Source: Macrostomum hystrix
Taxonomy: Eukaryota > Platyhelminthes > Macrostomidae
Length of the DNA stretch: 64,000 nt
Assembly: GCA_950097015.1 (NCBI GenBank)
Contig: CATNEN010000038.1
Coordinates: 15,246,001 to 15,310,000, forward strand
Reading direction: 5' to 3'
Shown: in pieces, positions 11,501 to 19,655 of the stretch
Numbering within the stretch: position 1 is the stretch's first letter
Layout: the number at the start of each line of letters is the position of its first letter
Made by a program: the position numbers and the translations under genes
The notes under the pieces: generated by a model
What the model was told of the DNA's origin: nothing
Database searches by the model: none
What the model saw: the letters and a program-made list of their open reading frames with translations, nothing else

Positions 11501-14500
11501 GGGTCCCGTGTTCTCTCTCTGCTTCTATCGCGGCTTTCTTTTCACCGGTGGTCGCGACGGCGCCCTGCGCTGCTGGCAGTGGGGCCGCAACATGGATCGG
11601 GTGTCCGAGCTGCGACTGCCAATCACCGAGGGCGCACCTCGCTGCGTTCGAACTCACCGCGGCGTCGAGGGCGACCGTCTCATTGTCGGCACCACGGCAA
11701 ACTCTGTGCTGGACTGCCCGCTCTGCCCGGAGCCCGGCCTCGCTCCGCTAGAAGGAGTTGCATTCGGCGATGTGCCCATCACCCAGGGACACTACGACCA
11801 GTTGCTGAGCCTCAGCCTCGTGCCCGGACACGAGTGCATGTTCATCACGGCCGGATATGACAGTCAGGTGTGCATCTTCAATGCCGACAATCATTGCAGC
11901 GTGCAGAAGACTGTGCTGAAGGTGAGTATGTATTTCTACCACAGATTTGTATGATCTTCATTAGGTAGTACCTAGATTGTGCTGTTGCATTATAAGATCA
12001 GTTTTCTGAAGAAAAAAGTTGTTTACATATCAATAGCGTCGTAAAGTTCGCCCTTAGACAGACGACCGCAGTGGTATTTCAAATGCCCACATTCTTCTTT
12101 GTTTTGTATCTCCCAAAATATTCAACCAATCGCCAAGAAAATCCCGAACACAGGCAAAAAATTCTGTTCAAACCAATGCACCAACTTCCAGAATTAAAAA
12201 AGCGTCGGCATTGTTGAGATATTCATCGACTCTCGTCGGGGTGTCTGGTGGCAAAAACTACCAATATACTCGTAGGCATCAATGTAGCCATGTCGGCTAT
12301 TCTTTTCTATTTTGTATTGGTTAGTTTTGTTACTTCATCATAGAGATTAATGCAGAGCAATGTTAGTTGTCCTTGTCACTAGTGTCTTCGGCAGAGCGGT
12401 TTGCCTCTCGCACCAAGGTCCCTGAGCTCGATTCCACGGCGAGGCCACATTTATTTGGGGCGCAGCCGCGGAGAGAAGGCTTGGGGGCTTGTCGTGCAAT
12501 TTACGACCTTGAGGGCCAACCTCCAAGGCACAGTGGAGTGCACACTGCCTGACGATGAGAAAGTCAGGGCAGATGTACACACCTGTGTGAGCGTGTGCCT
12601 GCGTACAGTATCTGTGTGCGTGTGTGCTCAGGAGCCAGCGGAATGGGCAGAATTGCCTCCTCGCTGGCTGTGGGTCTAGTGTCACCAAATTATGTGCCAC
12701 TGCCCGTAGCCCTCCTGCAATTATTATTATTGTTATTATTATTATTATTATTATTATTTTTATTATTTTTATTATTAGTCTTTCTACTGTCAACGTGTAT
12801 TTAAAAACGAAATAGAAAAAGTGCATCAGCTGCGCAAGCTGGGACGAGAGCAGCACCATAATATTCGGCACCAAAACGGGCGAAGTCATCATTCTGTACG
12901 AGGAGAACAGCAACCTGGTTGAGGTGTTCAAGAGCAGTGTGGCTCACTGCAAAGTCTGCGCAATTGCCGTTTCTCACAGTGAGTTTTCAGGGGCCAAAGT
13001 GGCACTCACCTGTTCACTGCATCGTCTGTCTGTACATGGCTGCATGTAGGCTGTTTCTATCCCCCCTGTCTACAGGTCTATATCTCCTCTGCTGTCTGTA
13101 GGTCTATATCTACCCCTCCTCTCTGTAGGTCTTCATCTTCCCCCGTCTGTAGGCCTTTTTGCTCCCCCTGTCTCTAGGCTGTTTCTCTCCCCCTGTCTCT
13201 AGGCTGTATCTCCCTCTGTCTCTAGGCTGTATCTCCTCCTGTCTCTAGGCTGTATCTCCTCCTGTCTCTAGGCTGTATCTCCTCCTGTCTCTAGGCTGTT
13301 TCTCCCTCTGTCTCTAGGCTGTATCTCCTCCTGTCTCTAGGCTCTATCTCCCCCTGTCTCTAGGCTGTTTCTCTCGCCATATCTCTAGGCTGTTTCTCTC
13401 CCCCTGTCTCTAGGCTGTATCTCTCCCTGTCTCTAGGCTGTATCTCCCCCTGTCTCTAGGCTGTATCTCCCCCTGTCTCTAGGCTGTATCTCCCCCTGTC
13501 TCTAGGCTGTATCTCCCCCTGTCTCTAGGCTGTTTCTCCCCCTGTCTCTAGGCTGTTTCTCCCCCTGTCTCTAGGCTGTTTCTCCCCCTGTCTCTAGGCT
13601 GTTTTCCAATTTTGAATATGGAACCAATGTCTCCTACTGCCCTGGAAAATCCGCAGCTAGAGAGACGGTAGCCATTGGAGGCTCTGACGGCCGACTGCAC
13701 TTTCTAGAATTCCGGCCAATCACAGGCGAAGAGGAGGCCGGCTCGGAGCCAAGCCCGAAGGCCTGGCAGCTAATTGGTCAGGTGCTCGCCACGCGGCACG
13801 GTGTTGAAGCTCTGGACTTTGCGTCAGATTTCATTGACAATGCGTTAGTCGTCTGCGCAACAAACACCAACGGCGAGAGGGTCGTTTGTGAGTCGGCTGC
13901 GGTTGCTGTGTTCCGAGCCTAGAAAACGAATAGAAAAGTTTTTGTTTGTTTTTTGTCTCGACAGGTGATGCCACAAATTACTGCGTGCTAAACGAAATGG
14001 AAAAATTTCGCGACACCATTTGGAAGACGCACAACTTCCTGTTCGCCTATTATTGTGTTGGTGAGCGACAATAATAAACTAGAATTATTAACAGTTAAAA
14101 GAGCCCGGAGGCATTTCAGGTACCCACATTTCTCTTTTTTCTGTATCTCTCAAAAGATTAAACTAATCGACATGTAAAAACCAGGTTACGGGTTATCCGA
14201 TGAAACAACTTCTAGAAGCACAAAACATCGGCATCTTCGTGATGTTCAACAATTCTCGTCGGCGTGTCTGGTGGCAAAAAGCATTATAGGCTTAATTTTT
14301 CGAGGTCAATCAGTCGCTGGGACCTTTCTTATCAGCATGCCAGTCACCAGGGTTCCCTTCATCACCGTCTGAAGCATCGGCGGCAACCGTCGGGAACTTC
14401 AACAAAATCACCCGATCGGCATCTTAAGCACGGCTGCGTTCCCAAAGCTGAAATCGAAGAATCCTCTTTTGCATGAACGGCTATGAAAGATGGAATATCT

Positions 14501-15073
14501 TTTAAAGGGATGGAATAATTTTGGAATTTTGGAAAATATGGTGGACTTTCATGAAGTAGACAACTGTTAAAGAACTTCTATTGTCTGAGTTAGGTCAAGA
14601 AAACAATTGCATCTCTAATAAAACAATGATCGAATTGTCTGGGACTGTAACTTACTAAAGCCTTCCTAAAAATGACCAAAGGTGCCTGGAACTCCAAGTC
14701 CTGTCAGGAGTCGAGCATCACCTCGGTGGATGTCTGTCCAGAGAAGGAGCTGCTAGCTGTCGGCCTCAGCAATGGCCACATCCTGCTCTACAGGTATCCC
14801 TGCACCAAGTCGGATGTGAGCTCATTTTCGTCTTTTTGTGGTTTTTATAATAATGCTTTACTGCTATATTGAAATTTCACTTTATTACAAGCAATTAATG
14901 CTTCTCCCTTCCTTCAACCCTTCAATCCTTCAACCCTCTCAACTAATTAGGCCTACTGTCACACCTTTGTCGGTCCAACAAATGTGACGGCTCTGCGTTT
15001 CACACCTGACGGCCGGCACCTAATTAGCATCGGGGGTCATGATGCCTGTGTGATGCAGTGGCGCCTCACCTGA
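2247..15073 (+). CDS. EML: EML-family microtubule-associated protein with N-terminal EF-hands (17 exons)
   Basis: Joined exons: 2247-2571, 3026-3627, 4042-4139, 4632-4782, 6155-6310 (or to 6343), 6839-7052, 8376-8763, 9282-9431, 9938-10115, 10252-10284, 10472-10843, 11502-11921, 12822-12978, 13657-13887, 13965-14060, 14682-14815, 14951-15073. All splice phases agree, giving about 1275 (or 1286) aa. The C-terminal half is clearly EML: a HELP-type stretch (LQLDWVYGYRGNDCRSN) followed by WD40 repeats with family strings such as GDLVTGDSNGNVYVWG and a terminal VMQWRLT. EML proteins bind tubulin and regulate microtubule dynamics. The N-terminal third instead carries EF-hand loops at about residues 217-229 (imperfect), 298-309 and 334-345, where EML1-4 have a coiled coil. 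Poly(A) signals follow 180 nt after the stop. The join of the two halves and the ATG at 2247 are inferred from phase only; two adjacent genes remain possible. Confidence 0.8.
2660..2795. repeat. short degenerate tandem repeat in intron 1
   Basis: The string ctatggtaaaaaa recurs near 2664, 2720 and 2778 with diverged spacers of about 55 nt, an old three-copy tandem duplication inside intron 1 of the EML-like gene. Confidence 0.5.
3026..3627 (+). CDS. EML: EML-like exon 2 (EF-hand region)
   Basis: Acceptor aatag|cc, donor gtgcga; 602 nt, phase 1 in and phase 0 out. It is helical and charged, with an imperfect Ca-binding loop (DVDGGDSGVIDYE) and a canonical 12-residue loop (DTDKRGRIARSE) that ends exactly at the exon end. 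GC-rich, strongly coding-like. Confidence 0.85.
3724..4005 (+). mobile_element. tRNA-headed SINE, family A, copy 1
   Basis: The head has pol III A-box-like (tggcagagcgg) and B-box-like (gctcgattctc) motifs. The body ends in an ATT-type tail (attattattattatt). The body section with the proteinase-like cggagagaagg spacer is partly missing. Inserted in intron 2 of the EML-like gene. Confidence 0.85.
4042..4139 (+). CDS. EML: EML-like exon 3 (EF-hand, first part)
   Basis: Acceptor gccacag|att, donor ag|gttggc, phase 0 to 2. It encodes IVESCIKHDCPVYGAVFNSL and most of an EF-hand loop that is completed in exon 4. The SINE at 3724-4005 ends about 40 nt upstream. Confidence 0.8.
4266..4540 (+). mobile_element. 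tRNA-headed SINE, family A, copy 2 (3'-truncated)
   Basis: Starts ggtggcagagcggctaacgc with B box agttcgattcc. The body runs through ttgagggccaacctccaagg and ends near gcctcctcgggctc without its ATT tail. It lies in intron 3 of the EML-like gene. Confidence 0.85.
4632..4782 (+). CDS. EML: EML-like exon 4 (EF-hand completion)
   Basis: Acceptor gcatag|c, donor aag|gtaggc. Joining to exon 3 gives the loop DAERNDVVSWPE (D1, N5, V8, E12), a good EF-hand that crosses the splice junction and so supports the exon pairing. Confidence 0.85.
4953..6105. repeat. 24-25-bp minisatellite in intron 4
   Basis: About 47 units built on gtctagggtcgatagttgaa plus a 4-5 nt variable end (gcta, acta, tcta, actaa). 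The 24-nt version leaves a spurious 123-codon frame (SLGSIVEA repeats). It fills nearly all of the 1.4-kb intron between exons 4 and 5 of the EML-like gene. Confidence 0.95.
6155..6310 (+). CDS. EML: EML-like exon 5 (linker)
   Basis: Phase-0 acceptor ttgag|gtg. It encodes a hydrophilic A/P/K-rich linker. Two phase-0 donors are possible: aag|gttccg at 6310 or caa|gtattc at 6343; both are weak, so the 3' end is uncertain. Confidence 0.55.
6839..7052 (+). CDS. EML: EML-like exon 6 (linker)
   Basis: Strong acceptor (tttttttcatccaatcag|cgc) and donor (aa|gtgagt), phase 0 to 1. It encodes RREDALRSAAAQQAANSLLA followed by a G/S-rich tail; a disordered linker. Confidence 0.75.
7559..8265. repeat. 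~17-bp minisatellite in intron 6
   Basis: Units based on gatgagaatagatccag with variants tcttg, tctat, tcctagat and ataata. Dense in GATC and CTAG. Located in intron 6 of the EML-like gene, about 110 nt before exon 7. Confidence 0.95.
8376..8763 (+). CDS. EML: EML-like exon 7 (S/P/A-rich basic region and start of HELP)
   Basis: Acceptor gcggcag|cc (phase 1), donor gggt|gtaagg (phase 2). An S/P/A/R-rich basic stretch, like the basic regions that precede HELP in EML proteins, ends in LPHQRLQLDWV, the start of the HELP motif. Confidence 0.85.
8764..9281 (+). other. EML-like intron 7
   Basis: AT-rich intron with no recognised repeat. The 3' end reads tttgcaactctaccacag. Confidence 0.7.
9282..9431 (+). 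CDS. EML: EML-like exon 8 (HELP motif core)
   Basis: Continues V|YGYRGNDCRSNIHTLRTRE and ends in a first WD40 strand (EENRQRHYREHTADLT). This aligns closely with the YGYRGRDCRNN and QRHY.GH strings of animal EMLs. Confidence 0.95.
9452..9656 (+). mobile_element. tRNA-headed SINE, family A, copy 3 (3'-truncated)
   Basis: Starts ggtcggtggcagagcggtag with B box aagttcgattcc and stops at gtcagggcagat, where it passes directly into a 12-bp minisatellite. Lies in intron 8 of the EML-like gene. Confidence 0.85.
9657..9921. repeat. 12-bp minisatellite (tcctactccaaa)n
   Basis: About 22 units with variants tcctactctaaa, tcctcctccaaa and tcctaatctaaa. The array starts at the truncation point of the SINE and ends 16 nt before the acceptor of EML-like exon 9. 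Confidence 0.95.
9938..10115 (+). CDS. EML: EML-like exon 9 (WD40)
   Basis: Acceptor tctgcag|t. It encodes CLAVHSDGVTVASGQGQGQ and the blade IRVWRSDTLETLG, matching the EML CLAVHPDRITIATGQ region. The upstream intron ends in a 12-bp repeat array. Confidence 0.95.
10252..10284 (+). CDS. EML: EML-like micro-exon 10
   Basis: A 33-nt exon (MPAESSMDNLR) between ttcag and gtaacg, in phase 0 on both sides. It fills a loop that is variable among EMLs; skipping it would keep the frame, so alternative use is possible. Confidence 0.65.
10472..10843 (+). CDS. EML: EML-like exon 11 (WD40)
   Basis: 124 codons: DRLLAISDPPDHIIALWDAK through HNRQGDLVTGDSNGNVYVWG to YIKHAHE. This is the best-conserved EML stretch here. 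The donor gtctgc is weak; the next exon continues GPVFSLC in frame, as in EMLs (AHEGGIFALC). Confidence 0.95.
11029..11427. repeat. 27-bp minisatellite in intron 11
   Basis: Around 14 units containing ccaccagcccaaagtgacac followed by ccctccc or cccttcc. Spurious frames (SDTPPPPAQ and its reverse) are open because 27 is divisible by 3. Located in the intron between EML-like exons 11 and 12. Confidence 0.95.
11502..11921 (+). CDS. EML: EML-like exon 12 (WD40)
   Basis: 140 codons, phase 0 at both ends. Includes FLFTGGRDGALRCWQWG and GHECMFITAGYDSQVCIFNA, matching the blades that close the first propeller. Donor aag|gtgagt. Confidence 0.95.
12069..12270 (+). mobile_element. MITE-like dispersed repeat, copy 1
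   Basis: Shares tgtatctcccaaaatatt, a central gtcggcattgttgagatatt and the end ggtgtctggtggcaaaaa with copies at 14107 and 22152. The left end (ggtatttcaa) and the reverse complement of the right end of the 22152 copy (ttgaaatacc) match, suggesting short terminal inverted repeats. Lies in EML-like intron 12. Confidence 0.6.
12376..12780 (+). mobile_element. tRNA-headed SINE, family A, copy 4 (full length)
   Basis: The most complete copy: A/B-box head (ggcagagcgg...gagctcgattccacgg; the head has lost about 9 nt), the body with ttacgaccttgagggccaac, cacacctgtgtgagcgtgtg and gccctcctgcaa, and a tail of about 60 nt of ATT/TTATT repeats. Inserted in intron 12 of the EML-like gene. Confidence 0.9.
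12822..12978 (+). CDS. EML: EML-like exon 13 (WD40)
   Basis: Encodes CISCASWDESSTIIFGTKTG and following residues, the start of the second propeller. The acceptor (aaaaag|tgc) has a poor immediate pyrimidine tract and lies only about 40 nt after the ATT tail of the SINE at 12376-12780. Confidence 0.85.
13055..13602. repeat. 23-bp minisatellite of acceptor-like units, intron 13
   Basis: About 22 units built on gctgtatctccccctgtctc + tag. Each unit is a pyrimidine tract ending in CTCTAG|G, a credible 3' splice site in the sense orientation of the host gene. The real acceptor of exon 14 (tccgcag) lies 54 nt after the array. Confidence 0.95.
13657..13887 (+). CDS. EML: EML-like exon 14 (WD40)
   Basis: Acceptor tccgcag|ct (phase 1), donor t|gtgagt. 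Encodes RETVAIGGSDGRLHFLEF and an insert rich in E/G/S/P. It follows an intronic array of acceptor-like repeats. Confidence 0.9.
13965..14060 (+). CDS. EML: EML-like exon 15 (WD40)
   Basis: Acceptor cgacag|gt, donor g|gtgagc. Encodes CDATNYCVLNEMEKFRDTIW and following residues, corresponding to the ILYWD / ATYTCTLGFHVFG region, though it is diverged. Confidence 0.9.
14107..14284 (+). mobile_element. MITE-like dispersed repeat, copy 2
   Basis: Same family as 12069-12270: ctgtatctctcaaaagatta, a central catcggcatcttcgtgatgt and ggcgtgtctggtggcaaaaa at the right end. Lies in EML-like intron 15. Confidence 0.55.
14682..14815 (+). CDS. EML: EML-like exon 16 (WD40)
   Basis: Acceptor ccaaag|gt. 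Encodes ITSVDVCPEKELLAVGLSNG then HILLYRYPCTKSD, matching the KVHLFSYPCS string near the EML C-terminus. Confidence 0.95.
14951..15073 (+). CDS. EML: EML-like exon 17 (last WD40 and stop)
   Basis: Acceptor taattag|gcc. The final blade contains LRFTPDGRHLISIGGHDACV and ends MQWRLT with stop TGA at 15071-15073. It lacks the acidic tail that some vertebrate EMLs carry after this point. Confidence 0.95.
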   Translation, partial: AYCHTFVGPTNVTALRFTPDGRHLISIGGHDACVMQWRLT

Positions 15074-15249
15074 GAACTGATAAGGAACATTTTAATACCT
15101 CAGATGTTATTACCCGTACTAAATTAGTAATTGGTTTTTTCTGCGGCGGCGCGAGAGATGTTTTAGCAGATTCTCGCGCATTACCTGCATATTAATATCA
15201 AAGCCAACTTGAATACACTTAAAACTGTAAGCCATAGTAAATATTTGTA

Positions 15250-15259
15250 AATAAATAAA
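15250..15259 (+). terminator. overlapping poly(A) signals of the EML-like gene
   Basis: Two overlapping AATAAA hexamers (aaataaataaac) lie about 180 nt after the stop codon, a normal 3'-UTR distance. Confidence 0.65.
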
Positions 15260-16102
15260 CAATCCTTTATGACCAAATGCAGTCTTAAGTCACATGCAAT
15301 AGTGACTTACGGGTCTACTTACAGTAGAGGATCGCTGATCTCGCCGAAAGGAAGGCAGATTTGAATTTTGAAAGGTCTAGTTGATTGTTAGTCCTGATAA
15401 CTTGACAGCTAAAATCCAAGCAGCCAAAGTAAAAAACACTTGAGCTCATCACTCACTTGATTGAGTATATTAAGAGTTGATCTTCAAGAAAAAACTTTAA
15501 CTGATACGAACGAATGACGTATCCGCTGCTTTGGGGCGAAAAGGCCTCTCAAAATAACAGCAACCACTCCAACACGAGATACTGCTCAATTCATAAAATA
15601 CCTGAGCTCAATAGAGCCTAGGAAGTGTAGGCAGGTGTGTTAAAGCGCTAGTGTTGAGCAATTCTGGGCAATGAAGCTTCTAACAATTAGGCAAATGATG
15701 TGGAGCTAACAATGGCTTCACACCTTTCATCGGCTGACACATCTCGCCTCATCTCAATCGCATCGCATTCTGTTTGACTGCCTGACAAGAAAGATTTCAC
15801 AAAAAGACTCATTTTCTATTGTGCCTCTGCCAAATCAGAAAGCGACTCAATGGGGAAGACTTTTTACCGATATAAATTGAACTCAATTTTTTTAGCACAG
15901 TGACGCATGACAAGCCGCTACTAAACTTCGTTTGGCATAGTAATTGATTGATTTTGAAACAGGATTCATAATAAATCTGGCTTCTTTAACAGCTTAACTT
16001 TTTTAATGCTTATATGAGACTGATATAATTAATGTTTAATTTTAATATCTCCACCAGCGTAAATGTGTGGTAAACAGTCTGAATACAATTTATGGGGCCT
16101 AA
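15260..16102. other. unassigned intergenic sequence
   Basis: No gene, repeat array or SINE was recognised between the EML-like poly(A) signals and the next minisatellite. Confidence 0.5.
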
Positions 16103-16934
16103 GGCACTGAAGAACCTGTAGCAAATGGCTGATTGCACTTTTGGAACCTGGGGCTAATGGCTGATTGCACTGAAGCACCTGGGGCTAATAGCTGATTGCA
16201 CTGAAGCACCTGGGGCTAATAGCTGATTGCACTGAAGCACCTGGGGCTAATAGCTGATTGCACTGAAGCACCTGGGGCTAATAGCTGATTGCACTGAAGC
16301 ACCTGGGGCTAATAGCTGATTGCACTGAAGCACCTGGGGCTAATAGCTGATTGCACTGAAGCACCTGGGGCTAATAGCTGATTGCACTGAAGCACCTGGG
16401 GCTAATAGCTGATTGCACTGAAGCACCTGGGGCTAATAGCTGATTGCACTGAAGCACCTGGGGCTAATAGCTGATTGCACTGAAGCACCTGGGGCTAATA
16501 GCTGATTGCACTGAAGCACCTGGGGCTAATAGCTGATTGCACTGAAGCACCTGGGGCTAATAGCTGATTGCACTGAAGCACCTGGGGCTAATAGCTGATT
16601 GCACTGAAGCACCTGGGGCTAATAGCTGATTGCACTGAAGCACCTGGGGCTAATAGCTGATTGCACTGAAGCACCTGGGGCTAATAGCTGATTGCACTGA
16701 AGCACCTGGGGCTAATAGCTGATTGCACTGAAGCACCTGGGGCTAATAGCTGATTGCACTCAAGCACCTGTAGCTAATGGCTGATTGCACTTTTGGAACC
16801 TGGAGCTAATGGCTGATTGCACTGAAGCACCTGGGGCTAATAGCTGATTGCACTGAAGCACCTGGGGCTAATAGCTGATTGCACTGAAGCACCTGGGGCT
16901 AATAGCTGATTGCACTGAAGCACCTGGGGCTACG
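16103..16934. repeat. 31-bp minisatellite
   Basis: About 27 units containing gcactgaagcacctggggct then aatagctgatt. Most units are identical. The left-edge variant (cctgtagc.aatggctgattg then cacttttggaacctgg) reappears inside the array near 16763-16815, so a block that included the edge was copied. Confidence 0.95.
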
Positions 16935-17072
16935 GTTTTCGAGTCGCTGTTTTAATATAAATGTGGTTTTGTCTATGCGTATATAAGCAGTACCGAATAT
17001 AACTGCATTTCCAAACCTCTGACAATACAGGTAAAATTATCTAATTATCAAGGAATTTTTGTTTGGCCCCAG

Positions 17073-17249
17073 CTTGCAACTGTCAAAAAGGGTTGCAAAG
17101 CGATTTCAAGCATTATCAAAGATGTTGTATGCATCAACACGGACGAATTTCTCACTGCTCGAACGGATCCAGAAGGCGCATGCAGACTCAAATGTCACTT
17201 TGATCATGGTTTTGAGTTGAAAGTGAAAACGGCTAGCTGTAATGAATAA
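17073..17249 (+). CDS. possible short terminal exon, Cys-containing (unrecognised)
   Basis: After a good acceptor (tttggccccag) a 58-codon frame runs to a stop whose TAA is part of the AATAAA poly(A) hexamer at 17244-17249. It has five cysteines (segments CKAISSIIKDVVC and CRLKC). A TATA-like string (tatataag) lies near 16979 and a possible donor (acag|gtaaaa) near 17032, but no in-frame ATG joins to it. I do not recognise the product; it may be chance. Confidence 0.2.
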   Translation, partial: LATVKKGCKAISSIIKDVVCINTDEFLTARTDPEGACRLKCHFDHGFELKVKTASCNE

Positions 17250-17756
17250 AGCACTGATTTAAACAAGAGAGCTTGCCTAACTGGAATGAGAAAATGGAAA
17301 TCTAAAATGACTTTAAATCGAATCTGGCCCAGGTGTCCCTCCTCAGTCTCTGCGAGTGAAGCCTCTGTGATCATGTGTGTATTGCGCAATCATCTAATCG
17401 ATCATTCGTTACAGATTTAATTAATTCAATAACTGCAGATTGTGCACAGGTTTTGGCAATCAAATATGAACTTGAAGACTTGATGTATATTTTTAATTTA
17501 AAAATCACAAGACTTCATTCGATTGGCAAACTTAAAAATACGCTTGTAGAATCGCAATATCACGAATTCAAATATCAACTCAACACAATTTACGAGTGAA
17601 CTCACTTGAACGCTGGAGTAATATCTTGTCGGAATTCTTGCCGATAAAGTTTCTAATTCAATGTTCTACTGTCTCTGGGACATGAAATGTTTGCCTCGGA
17701 AACATCTAGGTGTCAACCCCGATATAAATCTCAATCACTTTGAGTGTCAGTCGAAT

Positions 17757-18366
17757 AAATATTTGGGTTCTCAGTTACAAGAAGATTGGGGGTTTCAGTC
17801 ACTGGAAGATCTGGTTCTCAGTCACAAGATGATTTGGTTGTCAGTTACAAGAAGATTGGGGGTTTCAGTCACTGGAAGATCTGGTTCTCAGTCACAAGAT
17901 GATTTGGTTGTCAGTCACAAGAAGATTTGGTTCTCAGTTACAAGAAGATTGGGAGGTGTCAGTCACAGGAAGATTTGGGTGTCAGTCAGAGGAAGATTTG
18001 GGTGTCAGTCAGAGGAAGATTTGGGTGTCAGTCACTGGAAGATTTGGGTGTCAGTCACTGGAAGATTTGGGTACAAGTCACTGGAAGATTTGAATGTCAG
18101 TCATAGTATAAAGTCACAGGAAGATTTGGGTACAAGTCACTGGAAGATTTGAATGTCAGTCATAGTATAAAGTCACAGGAAGATTTGGGTACAAGTCACT
18201 GGAAGATTTGGGTGTCAGTCATAGTAAGATTTGGGTGTCAGTCACAGGAAGATTATGGTGTCAATCACAAGAAGATTTGGATGTCAGTCAGAGGAAGATT
18301 CGGGTGTCAGTCAGAGGAAGATTAGGGTGTCAGCATCAGGATGATCGGATTGTCAGCATCAGGAAA
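17757..18366. repeat. 23-bp minisatellite
   Basis: About 26 units based on gaagatttgggtgtcagtca + ctg, with variants gag, cag and gggtttcagt. A higher-order block with aatgtcagtcatagtataaa occurs twice near 18095 and 18150. Confidence 0.95.
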
Positions 18367-19409
18367 CTCGGGCTGTTAAAATCGTAGACTTTCAAATCAA
18401 ATCAAATCGAATCAAATCAAATGAAAATCTTAGAAATTCAGAGGTGCTGCATTTTCTATTGTCAGACATGGTGTTTGATCTGTAGCTCGTCTTCAGCGAT
18501 TTCACACAAGCTACGAAGCACTTAGGACACACCTGGTTATAGATAGTTTAGGTATGTGACAAGCGATGAACCTGCAGAACCCGTTATACAAAGGAAGTCA
18601 GTCGACACCTCTGCAATGAGGCTTATCCAAAAAAAATCTAACAAAAAATTTACTTCTTGGCATTCTTTTATAAGGCGTCCCAACAGAGCACAAGCCGGCA
18701 GTGGTAGTTTAAGCTTGAACAGTTATTTGTGCGGCTGAAGTACCGGACGCAAATAACTGTTACCCTAAGCGAACAAAGATTCATCAATAGCTTTATTATA
18801 CCTGCCCACTTCACACATTTCACGCCGTGGGCCTCACAGAGCTTGCAACACCGCCCAAGTCACCGCTAACTGCTCAATGCCTCAAATCTGCATACTTAAC
18901 GCCCTGTGAGGCTGTGAAAAAAATCCAGGAAGTTATATGCGTGTCTTTTTTCCTTTCCAAGAGCCCTTCACGGCCGCGCTGCAGCTAATTCTTTCTTATT
19001 TTCCTCCTTTGAGTAGCAATGGGTTTTGAAAAAATGCTGCTCAGTGTGAATGAGCAAGTCAACTGAGCTGGCTTCGATGTGAGCAATACAATCTCATCAC
19101 TAAATTTGGGCTTCATCAATCATGAGAAGGGAAGTTTGCGGGCTTTTTCACACCCTCAGGAGTCAGCGCCTATTGAATGAGTCTCACTGCTACTCATTAA
19201 TGCTTTTTTCTTGAACAGGCAGCTCAAGTTGAGCAGACTGGCCAGAGCTCTGAGTGAATTTTATTGCTATTGGAGATGAGGTTAGGATTTGGAAATTATT
19301 GTTAGTCGACGAGGCAAATGAGACAGGGTAGCTGTGATTGAGACTAGAAGAGGTTTAGGGTGACACTATATAAGATTGTTGATGAGGCTCGATGAGATTT
19401 AAGATGAGA
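18367..19409. other. unassigned intergenic sequence
   Basis: Contains a short aatcaaatc repeat near 18395-18425 and small open frames without recognisable content. Nothing else was seen. Confidence 0.5.
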
Positions 19410-19655
19410 TTCAGGTTCAAGGTCGAGAGTTCGATTCCCTACTTAAACTGGAAAAAATTGTGCCCTTTGGCAAGATACTTATAGGGCACAATATCCTATA
19501 GTGCTTCAGTTCACTCAGCTGTTAAATTGGTACCAGCATTTAGCCGGGGTAATTGAGGGTGGGTGTGGCGTACCCCAGCCCAGTCCATGGACTGAACAGC
19601 CGTGTGCAGCCAACAGCACAGCCGCGGTTATTGCGCGGCGCATCTGGCCCGGTTA
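19410..19655 (+). mobile_element. tRNA-headed SINE, family B, copy 1
   Basis: B-box-like gagagttcgattccc, then the family body with tgccctttggcaagatac, ctgttaaattggtaccagca, ggggtaattgagggtgggtg and cagtccatggactgaacagc, and an end in cagccgcggttattgcgcgg. Differs from the family A body. Confidence 0.8.

Noticed and set aside
16103-16934. CRISPR-like array
   Set aside because: There are no unique spacers between repeats; it is a head-to-tail minisatellite in an animal genome.
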